From Pseudomonas mediterranea CFBP 5447 (GTDB taxonomy: Bacteria > Pseudomonadota > Gammaproteobacteria > Pseudomonadales > Pseudomonadaceae), in NCBI RefSeq assembly GCF_000774145.1, contig NZ_KN322987.1, forward strand, positions 2,756-66,755: a stretch of 64,000 nt of DNA, read 5' to 3'. The notes below the pieces were generated by a model, which ran no database searches, was not told the origin of the DNA, and saw only the letters and a program-made list of their open reading frames with translations. Shown one piece after another: positions 47,224 to 54,780 of this stretch. Every line of letters starts with the position of its first letter. Within the stretch, counting starts at the first letter, position 1. Made by a program: the position numbers and the translations under genes.

Positions 47224-48651
47224 ATGAGCATGGCTAATCCGCATCTGAAATTCGCCTCGCAGGCCGTTGCCAAACCCTATTTCGTGTTTGCCCTGATGCT
47301 GTTCCTGGGGCAGGTGTTGTTCGGTTTGATCATGGGGCTGCAATACGTGATCGGCGACTTCCTGTTCCCGCTGATCCCCTTCAACGTGGCCCGCATGGTC
47401 CACACCAACCTGCTGATCGTCTGGCTGCTGTTCGGCTTCATGGGCGCGGCCTACTACCTGGTACCGGAGGAGGCCGATCGCGAGCTGCACAGTCCGATAC
47501 TGGCGCGGGTGCTGTTCTGGGTGTTCGCCGTGGCCGGGGTGCTGACCATCCTGGGTTACCTGTCGGTGCCGTATGCCACCTTGGCCAGGATCACCGGCAA
47601 TGACCTGCTGCCGACCATGGGACGCGAGTTCCTGGAGCAGCCGACCATCACCAAGATGGGCATCGTGGTGGTGTGCCTGGGCTTTCTCTACAACATCGGC
47701 ATGACCCTGCTCAAAGGGCGCAAGACCACCGTCAGCATGGTGATGATGACCGGCCTGATCGGCCTGGCGGTGTTCTTCCTGTTCTCCTTCTACAACCCGG
47801 AAAACCTGGCCCGCGACAAATACTACTGGTGGTGGGTGGTGCACCTGTGGGTCGAAGGCGTCTGGGAGCTGATCATGGGCGCGATGCTGGCCTTCGTGCT
47901 GATCAAGGTCACCGGCGTGGACCGGGAGGTGGTGGAGAAATGGCTCTACGTGATCATCGCCATGGCCTTGATCACCGGGATCATCGGCACCGGCCACCAC
48001 TTCTTCTGGATCGGCGCGCCGGAGGTCTGGTTGTGGGTGGGTTCGATCTTCTCGGCGATGGAGCCGCTGCCGTTCCTGGCGATGGTGATCTTCGCGTTCA
48101 GCATGGTGCGGAACCGTCGTCGGCAACACCCGAACCGCGCCGCCACCTTGTGGGCCAAGGGCACCACGGTCACCGCGTTCTTCGGCGCGGGGGTATGGGG
48201 CTTCCTGCACACCCTGGCACCGGTCAACTACTACACCCACGGTTCGCAGTTGACGGCAGCCCACGGTCACCTGGCGTTCTACGGGGCCTACGCGATGATC
48301 GTGATGACGTTGATCAGCTATGCCATGCCCCGTTTGCGCGGTATTGGCGAGGCGGCGGACGAACGCTCCCAGCGCCTGGAGATCTGGGGCTTCTGGCTGA
48401 TGACTCTGTCGATGGTGATGATCACCTTGTTCCTCACCGCAGCCGGTGTTGTCCAGGTGTGGTTGCAACGCTGGGCGGCGGACGGCAGTGCCTTGCCGTT
48501 CATGGCCACCACCGACCACTTGCGTCCGCTGTTCTGGGCACGGCTGGTCAGCGGCGTTGGCTTCCTGTTGGGGTTGCTCTGCTACCTGCTCAGCTTCCGC
48601 CAGCGCGGCCGTGCGGCCCAGCGCGCTCCGGCGGTGGTGGTGCCGTCGTGA
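47224..48651 (+). CDS. norB: Nitric oxide reductase large subunit NorB
   Basis: The 475-residue cytochrome-oxidase-like subunit has about twelve helices and reduces two NO to N2O at a heme b3/non-heme iron centre. Metal ligands are in HTNLLIVWLLFG, HLWVEGVWE (with the catalytic Glu), GTGHHFFWIG and HGHLAFYGAYA. It begins three bases after norC with AAGGAGG upstream. Confidence 0.97.
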   Translation: MSMANPHLKFASQAVAKPYFVFALMLFLGQVLFGLIMGLQYVIGDFLFPLIPFNVARMVHTNLLIVWLLFGFMGAAYYLVPEEADRELHSPILARVLFWVFAVAGVLTILGYLSVPYATLARITGNDLLPTMGREFLEQPTITKMGIVVVCLGFLYNIGMTLLKGRKTTVSMVMMTGLIGLAVFFLFSFYNPENLARDKYYWWWVVHLWVEGVWELIMGAMLAFVLIKVTGVDREVVEKWLYVIIAMALITGIIGTGHHFFWIGAPEVWLWVGSIFSAMEPLPFLAMVIFAFSMVRNRRRQHPNRAATLWAKGTTVTAFFGAGVWGFLHTLAPVNYYTHGSQLTAAHGHLAFYGAYAMIVMTLISYAMPRLRGIGEAADERSQRLEIWGFWLMTLSMVMITLFLTAAGVVQVWLQRWAADGSALPFMATTDHLRPLFWARLVSGVGFLLGLLCYLLSFRQRGRAAQRAPAVVVPS

Positions 48652-48676
48652 ACATCATGTGTGACTGAGATGCTGT

Positions 48677-48794
48677 TGTGGCGAGGGAGCTTGCTCCCGC
48701 TTGGGTGCACAGCACCCACAAGAATGGATCGGTGCGCAGCGTCCACGAGAAATGGGGCTGCTGCGCAGCCCAGCGGGAGCAAGCTCCCTCGCCA
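48677..48794. repeat. Inverted repeat between norB and norD
   Basis: A copy of the GTGGCGAGGG repeat family (CTTGCTCCCGCTTGGGTGC ... inverse ending TCCCTCGCCAC) lies between norB and norD within the operon. It could reduce norD expression relative to norCB. Confidence 0.8.
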
Positions 48795-48841
48795 CTAGAG
48801 AGATTCTCATCACAGCGCATCGCCTGAAGAGGAGAACAACC

Positions 48842-50680
48842 ATGGCATTCACCCTCGAACTGGAAGAGTGGGTCGGCAGTGTCTGGCATCGCTTCATCAC
48901 CCGGCGGGCCAGTGCCGATTTTCCCGAGGCACGGGTCGAGCTGAGCGATCGGCAGCGATCCCTGCAAGTGCTGTTTCACGCCACCGGCGGCGCTCGTCAC
49001 CAGGGGGTGGAGGCGGTCAGCGATCGCGATCTGCTGTTGCGCCGCAACCTGCTCCAGCAGATCGCCGGTACCTGCAAACAAACGCCACTGGCCTGGTGTG
49101 ACGCGGACAACCTGCGGCTGCCGGCGAGCCTGGCGGCGTTTCCCGATGCCGCCTTGAACGAGGAGCTGTACCGCTGGCTGGCCTTGCTGGCCGCACAGTC
49201 GGGGCCGATGAAACACTGGGGGCGGGACAATCAGCGTTGGACCCAAGCCGTGTTGCGGCGCTACCCGGCGCTGCGTCCTCGTTATCGGCGGCTGGTGGAG
49301 GCACACCTGTCCCTGCGTCCCGATCCGGCGGCACTGAACCCGGACGAAGCCTTGCTTGAGCGTGCCCTGTGCCAGGCCTTGCGCGACCCCGGCAGTGTCG
49401 AGCATTTCCCTCGCAGCGAACGGGCGGCCTGGCCGTTACCGTTGTGGCTGTATCCACCCCGGCATCTGGGCAATCCCCAGGCCGGCAACCTTGAGGAATC
49501 CGAGCAATACCTGGCGACCCCACCGGGTGAGCAGCAGGGCGGACGCAAACGCGCCGAACGGATCGACGAAACCACCCGGGACGGCGGGCTGCTGATCGTT
49601 CGCCTGGAAAACCTGTTCAGTTGGACGGAACACGTGGACCTGGATCGCTGGTCGGATGACAGCGAGGATCCGGACGCGGCACGGGTCGCCGAGGACCTGG
49701 ACCAGTTGACCCTGTCGCGCACCCGCTTGCGCAAGGGCGGCGGCTTGAAGCTGCATCTGGACCTGCCGCCGGCGGATGTGGATGACGTGCCGTTGGGCGA
49801 GGGCATCCGGCTGCCGGAATGGGACTATCGCAAGCAGCGCCTGCAGGATGATTTCGTCAGCCTGCAAACCTTCATCCCCCGGGATTGCCAGCCCCAGCCT
49901 CTACCGCCACGCCTGCGAGCACCGGCCCAGCGCTTGCGTCGCCAGTTCGAGCACCTGCGCAACGACCGGCAATGGCTGCGCCAGCAAACCCAGGGCTCGG
50001 AGCTGGACTTGCAGGCCTGGCTGGATTTCCATGTCGAGCGCCAGCACGGCCAATGCAGCGAGCGCGGCCTGTTCATCGAGCAGCGCCAGACCCGTCGTGA
50101 CCTGGCCTGTCTGTTGCTGGCCGATTTGTCGATGTCCACCGACGCCCACCTCAACGACGAGCACCGGGTGATCGATGTGATCCGCGACAGTTTGCTGCTG
50201 TTCGGTGAAACCCTGTCGGTCCTGGGAGACGACTTTGCGTTGTACGGCTTCTCATCGTTGCGCCGCCATCATGTGCGCATGCATGAACTCAAGGCCTTCA
50301 ACCAGCGCTACGACGACCACACCCGGGGCCGTATCCAGACGCTCAAGCCCGGTTACTACACGCGCATGGGGGCGGCGATCCGCCAGGCCACGCAACGGCT
50401 GGCGGGCTGCAAGCGGCGACGCAAGCTGCTGTTGCTGCTCAGCGATGGCAAGCCCAATGACCTGGACCTCTACGAAGGACGCTACGGCGTGGAAGACACT
50501 CGCCAGGCCGTGCTGGAAGCGAGGCGCCAGGGACTGACGCCGTTCTGCATCACCATCGATCGCGAAGCGGGGGACTACCTGCCGTACATGTTCGGCGCCA
50601 ACGGCTACACCTTGATCCGCCAGCCCGAACAGCTGCCGCTGCGTCTGCCGCAGTTGTATCGGCAACTGACCCAGGATTAG
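48842..50680 (+). CDS. norD: NO reductase activation protein NorD (VWA domain)
   Basis: The 612-residue protein has a C-terminal von Willebrand A domain. The MIDAS DLSMSTDAHLN lies near residue 430, and LLLLLSDGKPNDLD is further on. It partners with the MoxR ATPase NirQ to activate NorCB. The start at 48842 has AGAGGAGA upstream. The frame open from 48701 is REP-derived and not used. Confidence 0.95.
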   Translation: MAFTLELEEWVGSVWHRFITRRASADFPEARVELSDRQRSLQVLFHATGGARHQGVEAVSDRDLLLRRNLLQQIAGTCKQTPLAWCDADNLRLPASLAAFPDAALNEELYRWLALLAAQSGPMKHWGRDNQRWTQAVLRRYPALRPRYRRLVEAHLSLRPDPAALNPDEALLERALCQALRDPGSVEHFPRSERAAWPLPLWLYPPRHLGNPQAGNLEESEQYLATPPGEQQGGRKRAERIDETTRDGGLLIVRLENLFSWTEHVDLDRWSDDSEDPDAARVAEDLDQLTLSRTRLRKGGGLKLHLDLPPADVDDVPLGEGIRLPEWDYRKQRLQDDFVSLQTFIPRDCQPQPLPPRLRAPAQRLRRQFEHLRNDRQWLRQQTQGSELDLQAWLDFHVERQHGQCSERGLFIEQRQTRRDLACLLLADLSMSTDAHLNDEHRVIDVIRDSLLLFGETLSVLGDDFALYGFSSLRRHHVRMHELKAFNQRYDDHTRGRIQTLKPGYYTRMGAAIRQATQRLAGCKRRRKLLLLLSDGKPNDLDLYEGRYGVEDTRQAVLEARRQGLTPFCITIDREAGDYLPYMFGANGYTLIRQPEQLPLRLPQLYRQLTQD

Positions 50681-50705
50681 AGCTGCGAGCTCCAAGCTCC
50701 AAGCT

Positions 50706-50906
50706 TCAGAGCATGTCGCGGGGTAACCAGAAGAACATGACGATGCAGAAAACCGTCAGCCCGACACAGAACCAGGTGAAGCGTCGCAACCGGCGCTCCA
50801 TGGCCATTGCAGTGCTTTCCGGCAGGGGCATGCCGCACTGGCGACACTCGGGTTCATCCGCCGGGTTGGCCTGTTGGCAGTACAAGCAAGTGGCCTGGGC
50901 GCTCAT
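50706..50906 (-). CDS. dnrP: Small zinc-ribbon membrane protein (DnrP-like)
   Basis: The 66-residue protein has an N-terminal zinc ribbon (CLYCQQANPADEPECRQCGM, four cysteines) followed by one C-terminal transmembrane helix (residues ~43-61). Proteins of this form beside dnr are called DnrP in pseudomonads, and their function is unknown. The start overlaps the dnr stop (ATGA), so the two are translationally coupled. It is convergent with norD, 25 bases away. Confidence 0.8.
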   Translation of the reverse strand: MSAQATCLYCQQANPADEPECRQCGMPLPESTAMAMERRLRRFTWFCVGLTVFCIVMFFWLPRDML

Positions 50907-51586
50907 TCGAACTGCTCCAGGCGCAGGCGGTCGAGAATGGCGATCTGGCGGCCGTCCTGGGTGATGATCTTTTCGTCGATCAGGCGACGGATGATCCGCG
51001 AAAAGGTTTCCGGCTGGATGGACAAGTGGCCGGCAATCAACTGCTTGGCCATCGGCAGTTCGAACTGGCTGTCCACGGTCTGCAGGCGAACCAGTTGCGT
51101 CAGCAGGTAGCGCACCACGCGGTGGGTGGCGTTTTTCAGCGACAGGGTTTCGATCTCGTTGACCCGCTGGTGCAGGCGCACGCAGAGCTTGCCGAGCAGG
51201 GCAAAGGTCAGCCGGCTGTTGCTTTGCAAGAGCCGCATGTAAGTGGCGTTGGAGAGGCGATACAACTGGGTCGGGCAGACGGCATCGGCGGACGCGACGT
51301 AGTTGGGCGTGTCCATCAGCATCATGGCTTCGGCGAACGTCTGGCGCTCGCCAATCACTTCGAACACCTTCTCCTGGCCATCCGGGGTCAGGCGATAGAT
51401 TTTCACGGCTCCGGCAATCACGAAGTAAAACGCCTGCGCCGGTTCCCCCTGGCGAAACAGCGGGTCGCCCTTGTCGATGTTCAGCAGTTGGCTGGAACTC
51501 ATCAGTTCGTCGAGCTGTTCGTCATTGAGCGGTTCGAACAGATGATGACTGCGCAGAATCTGGTGATGGACGCGGTGGAGCACCAT
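50903..51586 (-). CDS. dnr: NO-responsive CRP/FNR-family regulator Dnr
   Basis: The 227-residue CRP/FNR protein has an N-terminal cyclic-nucleotide-like sensor domain, a long dimer helix and a winged HTH with recognition helix IQPETFSRIIRRL. The E..SR residues in it read TTGAT half-sites. It lacks the N-terminal cysteine cluster of ANR/FNR, as expected for DNR, which senses NO through heme. It is inferred to activate the nir, nor and nnrS promoters through the boxes in this window. Upstream lies a 29-codon frame and an FNR-type box. Confidence 0.93.
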   Translation of the reverse strand: MVLHRVHHQILRSHHLFEPLNDEQLDELMSSSQLLNIDKGDPLFRQGEPAQAFYFVIAGAVKIYRLTPDGQEKVFEVIGERQTFAEAMMLMDTPNYVASADAVCPTQLYRLSNATYMRLLQSNSRLTFALLGKLCVRLHQRVNEIETLSLKNATHRVVRYLLTQLVRLQTVDSQFELPMAKQLIAGHLSIQPETFSRIIRRLIDEKIITQDGRQIAILDRLRLEQFE

Positions 51587-51625
51587 GGCGTGGATCCTTG
51601 TGGTAAGCGAAAAAATCGGTCGGGG

Positions 51626-51715
51626 TCAGACGAGGTTCAGCGAAAGGCTGCTGGCCAGCGCCACGACGCAGGAGAGCAGGAGGAACCAGACGAGCGGGAG
51701 GGCGACATGTTTCAT
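51626..51715 (-). CDS. Putative 29-residue hydrophobic peptide upstream of dnr
   Basis: A 29-codon frame begins with ATG at 51715 and stops at 51626, 39 bases before the dnr start. It encodes two polar residues, one basic residue and then an almost continuous hydrophobic stretch (VALPLVWFLLLSCVVALA...), so the product would be a single-span membrane peptide or a failed signal peptide. It lies between an FNR-type box (51799-51812) and dnr. There is no strong ribosome-binding site, only weak purines, so translation is uncertain. Confidence 0.4.
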   Translation of the reverse strand: MKHVALPLVWFLLLSCVVALASSLSLNLV

Positions 51716-51798
51716 GGGGAGGTCTCGGCAAAAAGGGTATGCCGAGCCTGAGCAAGAGCCGGGCCATGCTTGCGGACCTTGTGTTTCGGCGGTTTCCG

Positions 51799-51812
51799 TT
51801 GACCAGGGTCAA
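51799..51812. promoter_or_regulatory. FNR/ANR-type box upstream of dnr
   Basis: TTGACCAGGGTCAA is a symmetric TTGAC-N4-GTCAA site about 215 bases before dnr and 85 before the short hydrophobic frame. It suggests ANR (or DNR itself) drives dnr. A TAAAAAT ~25 bases to the right could also serve the plus strand. Confidence 0.7.
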
Positions 51813-51873
51813 AACTACCTCGGCGTAACGGGGTAAAAATAACCACGAAACGGTCATAAATACCCTGGTCTCC

Positions 51874-51963
51874 TGTGGGAGCGAGCCTGCTCGCGATAGC
51901 GGCCTGGCAGTTGGCGTCGAGTTGGCTCTGTGTGGCGATAGCGCTCGTCCGTCGCTCCCACAG
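51874..51963. repeat. Degenerate REP pair between dnr and nnrS
   Basis: A good REP core at 51874 (TGTGGGAGCGAGCCTGCTCG) and a decayed inverse copy ending at 51963 lie in the 448-base gap 51716-52163. The remainder of that gap holds the two FNR-type boxes and no further gene. Confidence 0.75.
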
Positions 51964-52062
51964 GGGTACAGAGTTGTTCTTTGAAGCATGGGCGCGCGCT
52001 TCGTGCGGTTTCGGCAAGCCCCTTGCAAGTCCCGCTTCGAAGCGGACCGCCGGGGGGCTTGC

Positions 52063-52076
52063 TTGATCTGAGACAA
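52063..52076 (+). promoter_or_regulatory. FNR/DNR-like box upstream of nnrS
   Basis: TTGATCTGAGACAA has a perfect left half-site and a weaker right one. It lies 88 bases before the nnrS ATG, a distance that fits an activator-dependent promoter. Confidence 0.65.
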
Positions 52077-52163
52077 GCCCCGTCGGCGCCGATAGCCGAT
52101 CATTCGGATCTGAATGTCGACCCTCGTCCCGGGACCATTCCCGGGAGGGTTAAGGAGTGAAGT

Positions 52164-53354
52164 ATGCAAGTGCTTGACCGTCGCAAGGCCATGGCCATCC
52201 TGCCGTTATGGCGCCTGGCGTTCCGGCCGTTTTTCCTCGCCGGCTGCGTGCTTGCGTTGTGTGTCGTGCCGCTGTGGCTGGCAGTGTTCAGCGGGCGACT
52301 GTCGGCCTGGCAACCGGCGGGAGGCTGGTTGGCCTGGCACCGTCATGAGCTGTTGTTCGGCTTCGGCCTGGCGATCATCGCCGGGTTCCTGCTGACGGCG
52401 GTGCAGACCTGGACGGGGACGCCGGGGCTCAGCGGCAAGCGCCTGGCGGCATTGGCGCTGCTGTGGCTGGGGGCGCGGCTGGCCTGGTTGGTCGATGCAC
52501 CCTGGCCGTTGCTGGCGGTACTGGAAGTGGGTTTCGCCCTGGCGGTGGCCGCGTTGATGGGCATCACGCTGTGGCGCGTGCGGCAGAAGCGCAATTACCC
52601 GATCGTGCTGGTGTTGCTGCTGTTGGCCGCGGCCGACGGGTTGTCGGTGTATGGACTGGTTCAACAGGATGACGGCGTGCAGCGGCAAAGCGTGCTCACC
52701 GGCTTGTGGCTGGTGGCGGCGATGATGGGGCTGATCGGCGGACGGGTGATTCCGTTCTTCACCCAGCGCGGACTGGGGCGCGTCGAGGGCGTTGCGCCCT
52801 GGCCATGGCTGGATCGTTTGCTGTTGGGCGGCTCGGCCCTGGTGGCGCTGCTCTATGCCGGCGGTGTGGCGTTGTCGGCCAATGTCTGGACCGGCCTGTT
52901 GTTTGCCGTCCTGGCGACGGGGCATGGGGTTCGCTTGATCCGTTGGCATGATCGGGACTTGTGGCGGGTGCCGCTGCTGTGGTCGTTGCACCTGGCCTAC
53001 GCCTGGCTGGCGCTGGCTTGCCTGGGCATGGCCCTGTGGCACTTAGGCGCGCCGCTGAACCCGAGCCTGGCGGTGCACTGCCTGACCATCGGCGCCATGG
53101 CCGGGCTGATCCTGGCAATGATCGCCCGCGTCAGCCTCGGCCATACCGGGCGTCCCCTGGAGCCGCCACTGGGCATGACCCTGGCGTTCATCCTGCTCAA
53201 TCTGGCCTGCCTGAGCCGGGTGCTGCTGGTGCTGGTATTCCCGTTGGGCGCGTTGTGGCTGGCGGGGTTGTGCTGGACGCTGGCGTTCGGGCTCTATGCC
53301 TGGCGCTATGGGCCAATGCTCTGCCGGGCTCGGGTGGACGGGCATCCGGGATGA
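52164..53354 (+). CDS. nnrS: NnrS-family membrane protein
   Basis: The 396-residue heme- and copper-containing membrane protein has about twelve hydrophobic segments. NnrS proteins relieve NO stress, for example by limiting iron-NO complexes. The N-terminal LWRLAFRPFFLAG motif and the HRHELLFGFGLAIIAGFLLTA and HCLTIGAMAGLILAMIARVSLGHTGR segments are diagnostic, with conserved histidines. AAGGAG precedes ATG 52164. The preceding DNR-type box indicates induction with denitrification. Confidence 0.94.
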   Translation: MQVLDRRKAMAILPLWRLAFRPFFLAGCVLALCVVPLWLAVFSGRLSAWQPAGGWLAWHRHELLFGFGLAIIAGFLLTAVQTWTGTPGLSGKRLAALALLWLGARLAWLVDAPWPLLAVLEVGFALAVAALMGITLWRVRQKRNYPIVLVLLLLAAADGLSVYGLVQQDDGVQRQSVLTGLWLVAAMMGLIGGRVIPFFTQRGLGRVEGVAPWPWLDRLLLGGSALVALLYAGGVALSANVWTGLLFAVLATGHGVRLIRWHDRDLWRVPLLWSLHLAYAWLALACLGMALWHLGAPLNPSLAVHCLTIGAMAGLILAMIARVSLGHTGRPLEPPLGMTLAFILLNLACLSRVLLVLVFPLGALWLAGLCWTLAFGLYAWRYGPMLCRARVDGHPG

Positions 53355-53376
53355 GCCGAATGGACGGAGACGATCG

Positions 53377-53817
53377 ATGATGTATGGGGTCTTGCTGGTC
53401 ACGCATCTGTTGGCGGCCATTGCTTTCATCGGCACGCTGTTCTTCGAGGTCTGCATCTGGCATAGCGCCCGCCGGCCACTGGCCCAAGGCGCCCGGGATG
53501 CCGCCGACCAGGCCATCGCCCAGCGTTCGCGCCGGGTGCTGCATGGTGTGGTGCTGTTGTTGTACGGCGCCGGTATCGGCCTGGCCTGGCAGCATCGCGG
53601 GGCATTGAGCCAGCCGCTGGCCAGCAGCTTCGGCCTGCTGTTGAGCCTGAAGATCCTGCTGGCCCTGAGCATCATCGGGCACTACCTGCTGCTGGCCTAC
53701 TGGCTCAAGCGCGGCCGCCTGAGCCCGGCCAGGGCGTGCTGGCTGCGGCGCAGCATCCTCGGGCATATGCTGGTGATCGTTGTGTTGGCGAAGGGGATGT
53801 TCTACTGGCAGTTCTGA
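53377..53817 (+). CDS. Four-helix membrane protein, CopD-like, downstream of nnrS
   Basis: The 146-residue protein has four hydrophobic helices (LLVTHLLAAIAFIGTLFFEV, VLHGVVLLLYGAGIGLA, LLLSLKILLALSIIGHYLLL, ILGHMLVIVVLAKGMFYW). A histidine lies in several of them, which suggests heme or metal binding as in CopD/cytochrome b561-like families. The start at 53377 or 53380 is taken because the frame upstream overlaps nnrS. It starts 22 bases after nnrS and is surely co-transcribed, so a shared role in NO or heme handling is inferred. Confidence 0.8.
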   Translation: MMYGVLLVTHLLAAIAFIGTLFFEVCIWHSARRPLAQGARDAADQAIAQRSRRVLHGVVLLLYGAGIGLAWQHRGALSQPLASSFGLLLSLKILLALSIIGHYLLLAYWLKRGRLSPARACWLRRSILGHMLVIVVLAKGMFYWQF

Positions 53818-53842
53818 ATAAGCGCAGGCGCCGCGCATCCTT

Positions 53843-53931
53843 TGTGGGAGCGAGCCTGCTCGCGATAGCGGTGGGTCAGTTGAATCAGTGCTGACTGACC
53901 CTCCGCTATCGCGAGCAGGCTCGCTCCCACA
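53843..53931. repeat. Inverted REP pair between the CopD-like gene and dnrN
   Basis: TGTGGGAGCGAGCCTGCTCG at 53843 and its inverse ending at 53931 sit between two convergent genes and probably act as their shared 3' boundary. Confidence 0.85.
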
Positions 53932-53942
53932 GGGAATGGTGG

Positions 53943-54623
53943 TTAGTGGTTGGAGGGGCTCATCGCCTTGACGAACAACACGTTGTTCTCCAGGTGGATG
54001 TGCTGCATCAGGTCGTCACGCAGTTCCACCAGGCCGCGATACAGGGCGCGCCAGGTATTGCAGGCGTCGGCGGGCGGAGTGATCTGGTCGGTCAGGGCGA
54101 GCATGGTTTCCAGGGCCTCGCCGTGCTGGTCGTGTTCGTAGCGCAGCACCTGGATCGGCGCCGAGGCCCGTTCGCCAAGACCTTGTTGCAGCATCGGGAA
54201 CAGCACCTGTTCTTCCTTGAGCATGTGGCCTTCGAGTTCCTGATACAGATCCTGGAGGTGATCGGCCAGACCGTTCGGGCAACTGGGGCGGGCGCCATGC
54301 ACCTGCTCGACGCGACGGGCCAGGCGGATCAGTTCCGGCAACTGTTCACGGTGGCGGGCGTGGTAGCGTTCCAGGATGTGGGCGATCAGCAGGGCCTGGG
54401 GTTCATCGCGCCAGTCGTGGCCGAGTTCCCCGGCGGCTTGCAGCGTCTTGAGGGCGTCGGCGATCAGCAGCGGGTTCAGGCCCTTGCTCAGCGCGGCTTC
54501 ACGCAGGGTCTTTTGCCCGCCGCAACAGAAGTCGAGGCTGTAATGATGGAAGGTACGGGTGGCACCGGGAATGTCGCAGGCCAATTGGCCCAGGCTTTGT
54601 TCCAGCAGTTCGAGGCTCATCAT
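53943..54623 (-). CDS. dnrN: Di-iron iron-sulfur cluster repair protein (DnrN/YtfE/ScdA)
   Basis: The 226-residue hemerythrin-like protein repairs iron-sulfur clusters damaged by NO. An N-terminal ScdA_N part ends in HHYSLDFCCGG, and a four-helix di-iron domain follows with His/Glu ligands in HILERYHARHREQLP, EGHMLKEEQVLFP, RYEHDQHGE and HIHLENNVLF. ATG 54623 or 54620 follows AAGGAAAC. The longer TTG-started frame to 54689 would run through the sigma54 promoter. It is divergent from norR, which should control it. Confidence 0.92.
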   Translation of the reverse strand: MMSLELLEQSLGQLACDIPGATRTFHHYSLDFCCGGQKTLREAALSKGLNPLLIADALKTLQAAGELGHDWRDEPQALLIAHILERYHARHREQLPELIRLARRVEQVHGARPSCPNGLADHLQDLYQELEGHMLKEEQVLFPMLQQGLGERASAPIQVLRYEHDQHGEALETMLALTDQITPPADACNTWRALYRGLVELRDDLMQHIHLENNVLFVKAMSPSNH

Positions 54624-54666
54624 GTTTCCTTGGGTTGAATCCCGGTAGGGACAGATGATTCGGCAT

Positions 54667-54682
54667 TGCAGCCGGCATGCCA
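54667..54682 (-). promoter_or_regulatory. Sigma54 (-24/-12) promoter of dnrN
   Basis: On the minus strand TGGCATGCCGGCTGCA has GG and GC separated by exactly ten bases, as required for RpoN promoters, and only small departures from TGGCAC-N5-TTGCA. It points toward dnrN, about 45 bases upstream of its ATG. Confidence 0.8.
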
Positions 54683-54724
54683 TTTTCAACTGATTGATAT
54701 TAAACGTATTTATTCCAGGGGCGG

Positions 54725-54779
54725 GTGATTATGACCCGAACTGGAAAGGGTCAAACCAACCCTGGAGGGTCATCACTAC
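54725..54779. promoter_or_regulatory. Three NorR-type enhancer sites (GT-N7-AC)
   Basis: GTGATTATGAC (54725-54735), GTCAAACCAAC (54750-54760) and GTCATCACTAC (54769-54779) each fit the GT-N7-AC core bound by NorR, which in E. coli uses three such sites at norVW. They lie ~55-100 bases upstream of the dnrN sigma54 promoter and directly in front of the norR ATG, so they could also give autoregulation. Confidence 0.65.
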
Positions 54780-54780
54780 C

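Noticed and set aside
51587..52163. rsmY small RNA next to dnr, as in P. aeruginosa
   Set aside because: I looked for repeated GGA motifs in short hairpins and a T-run terminator and did not find them here.
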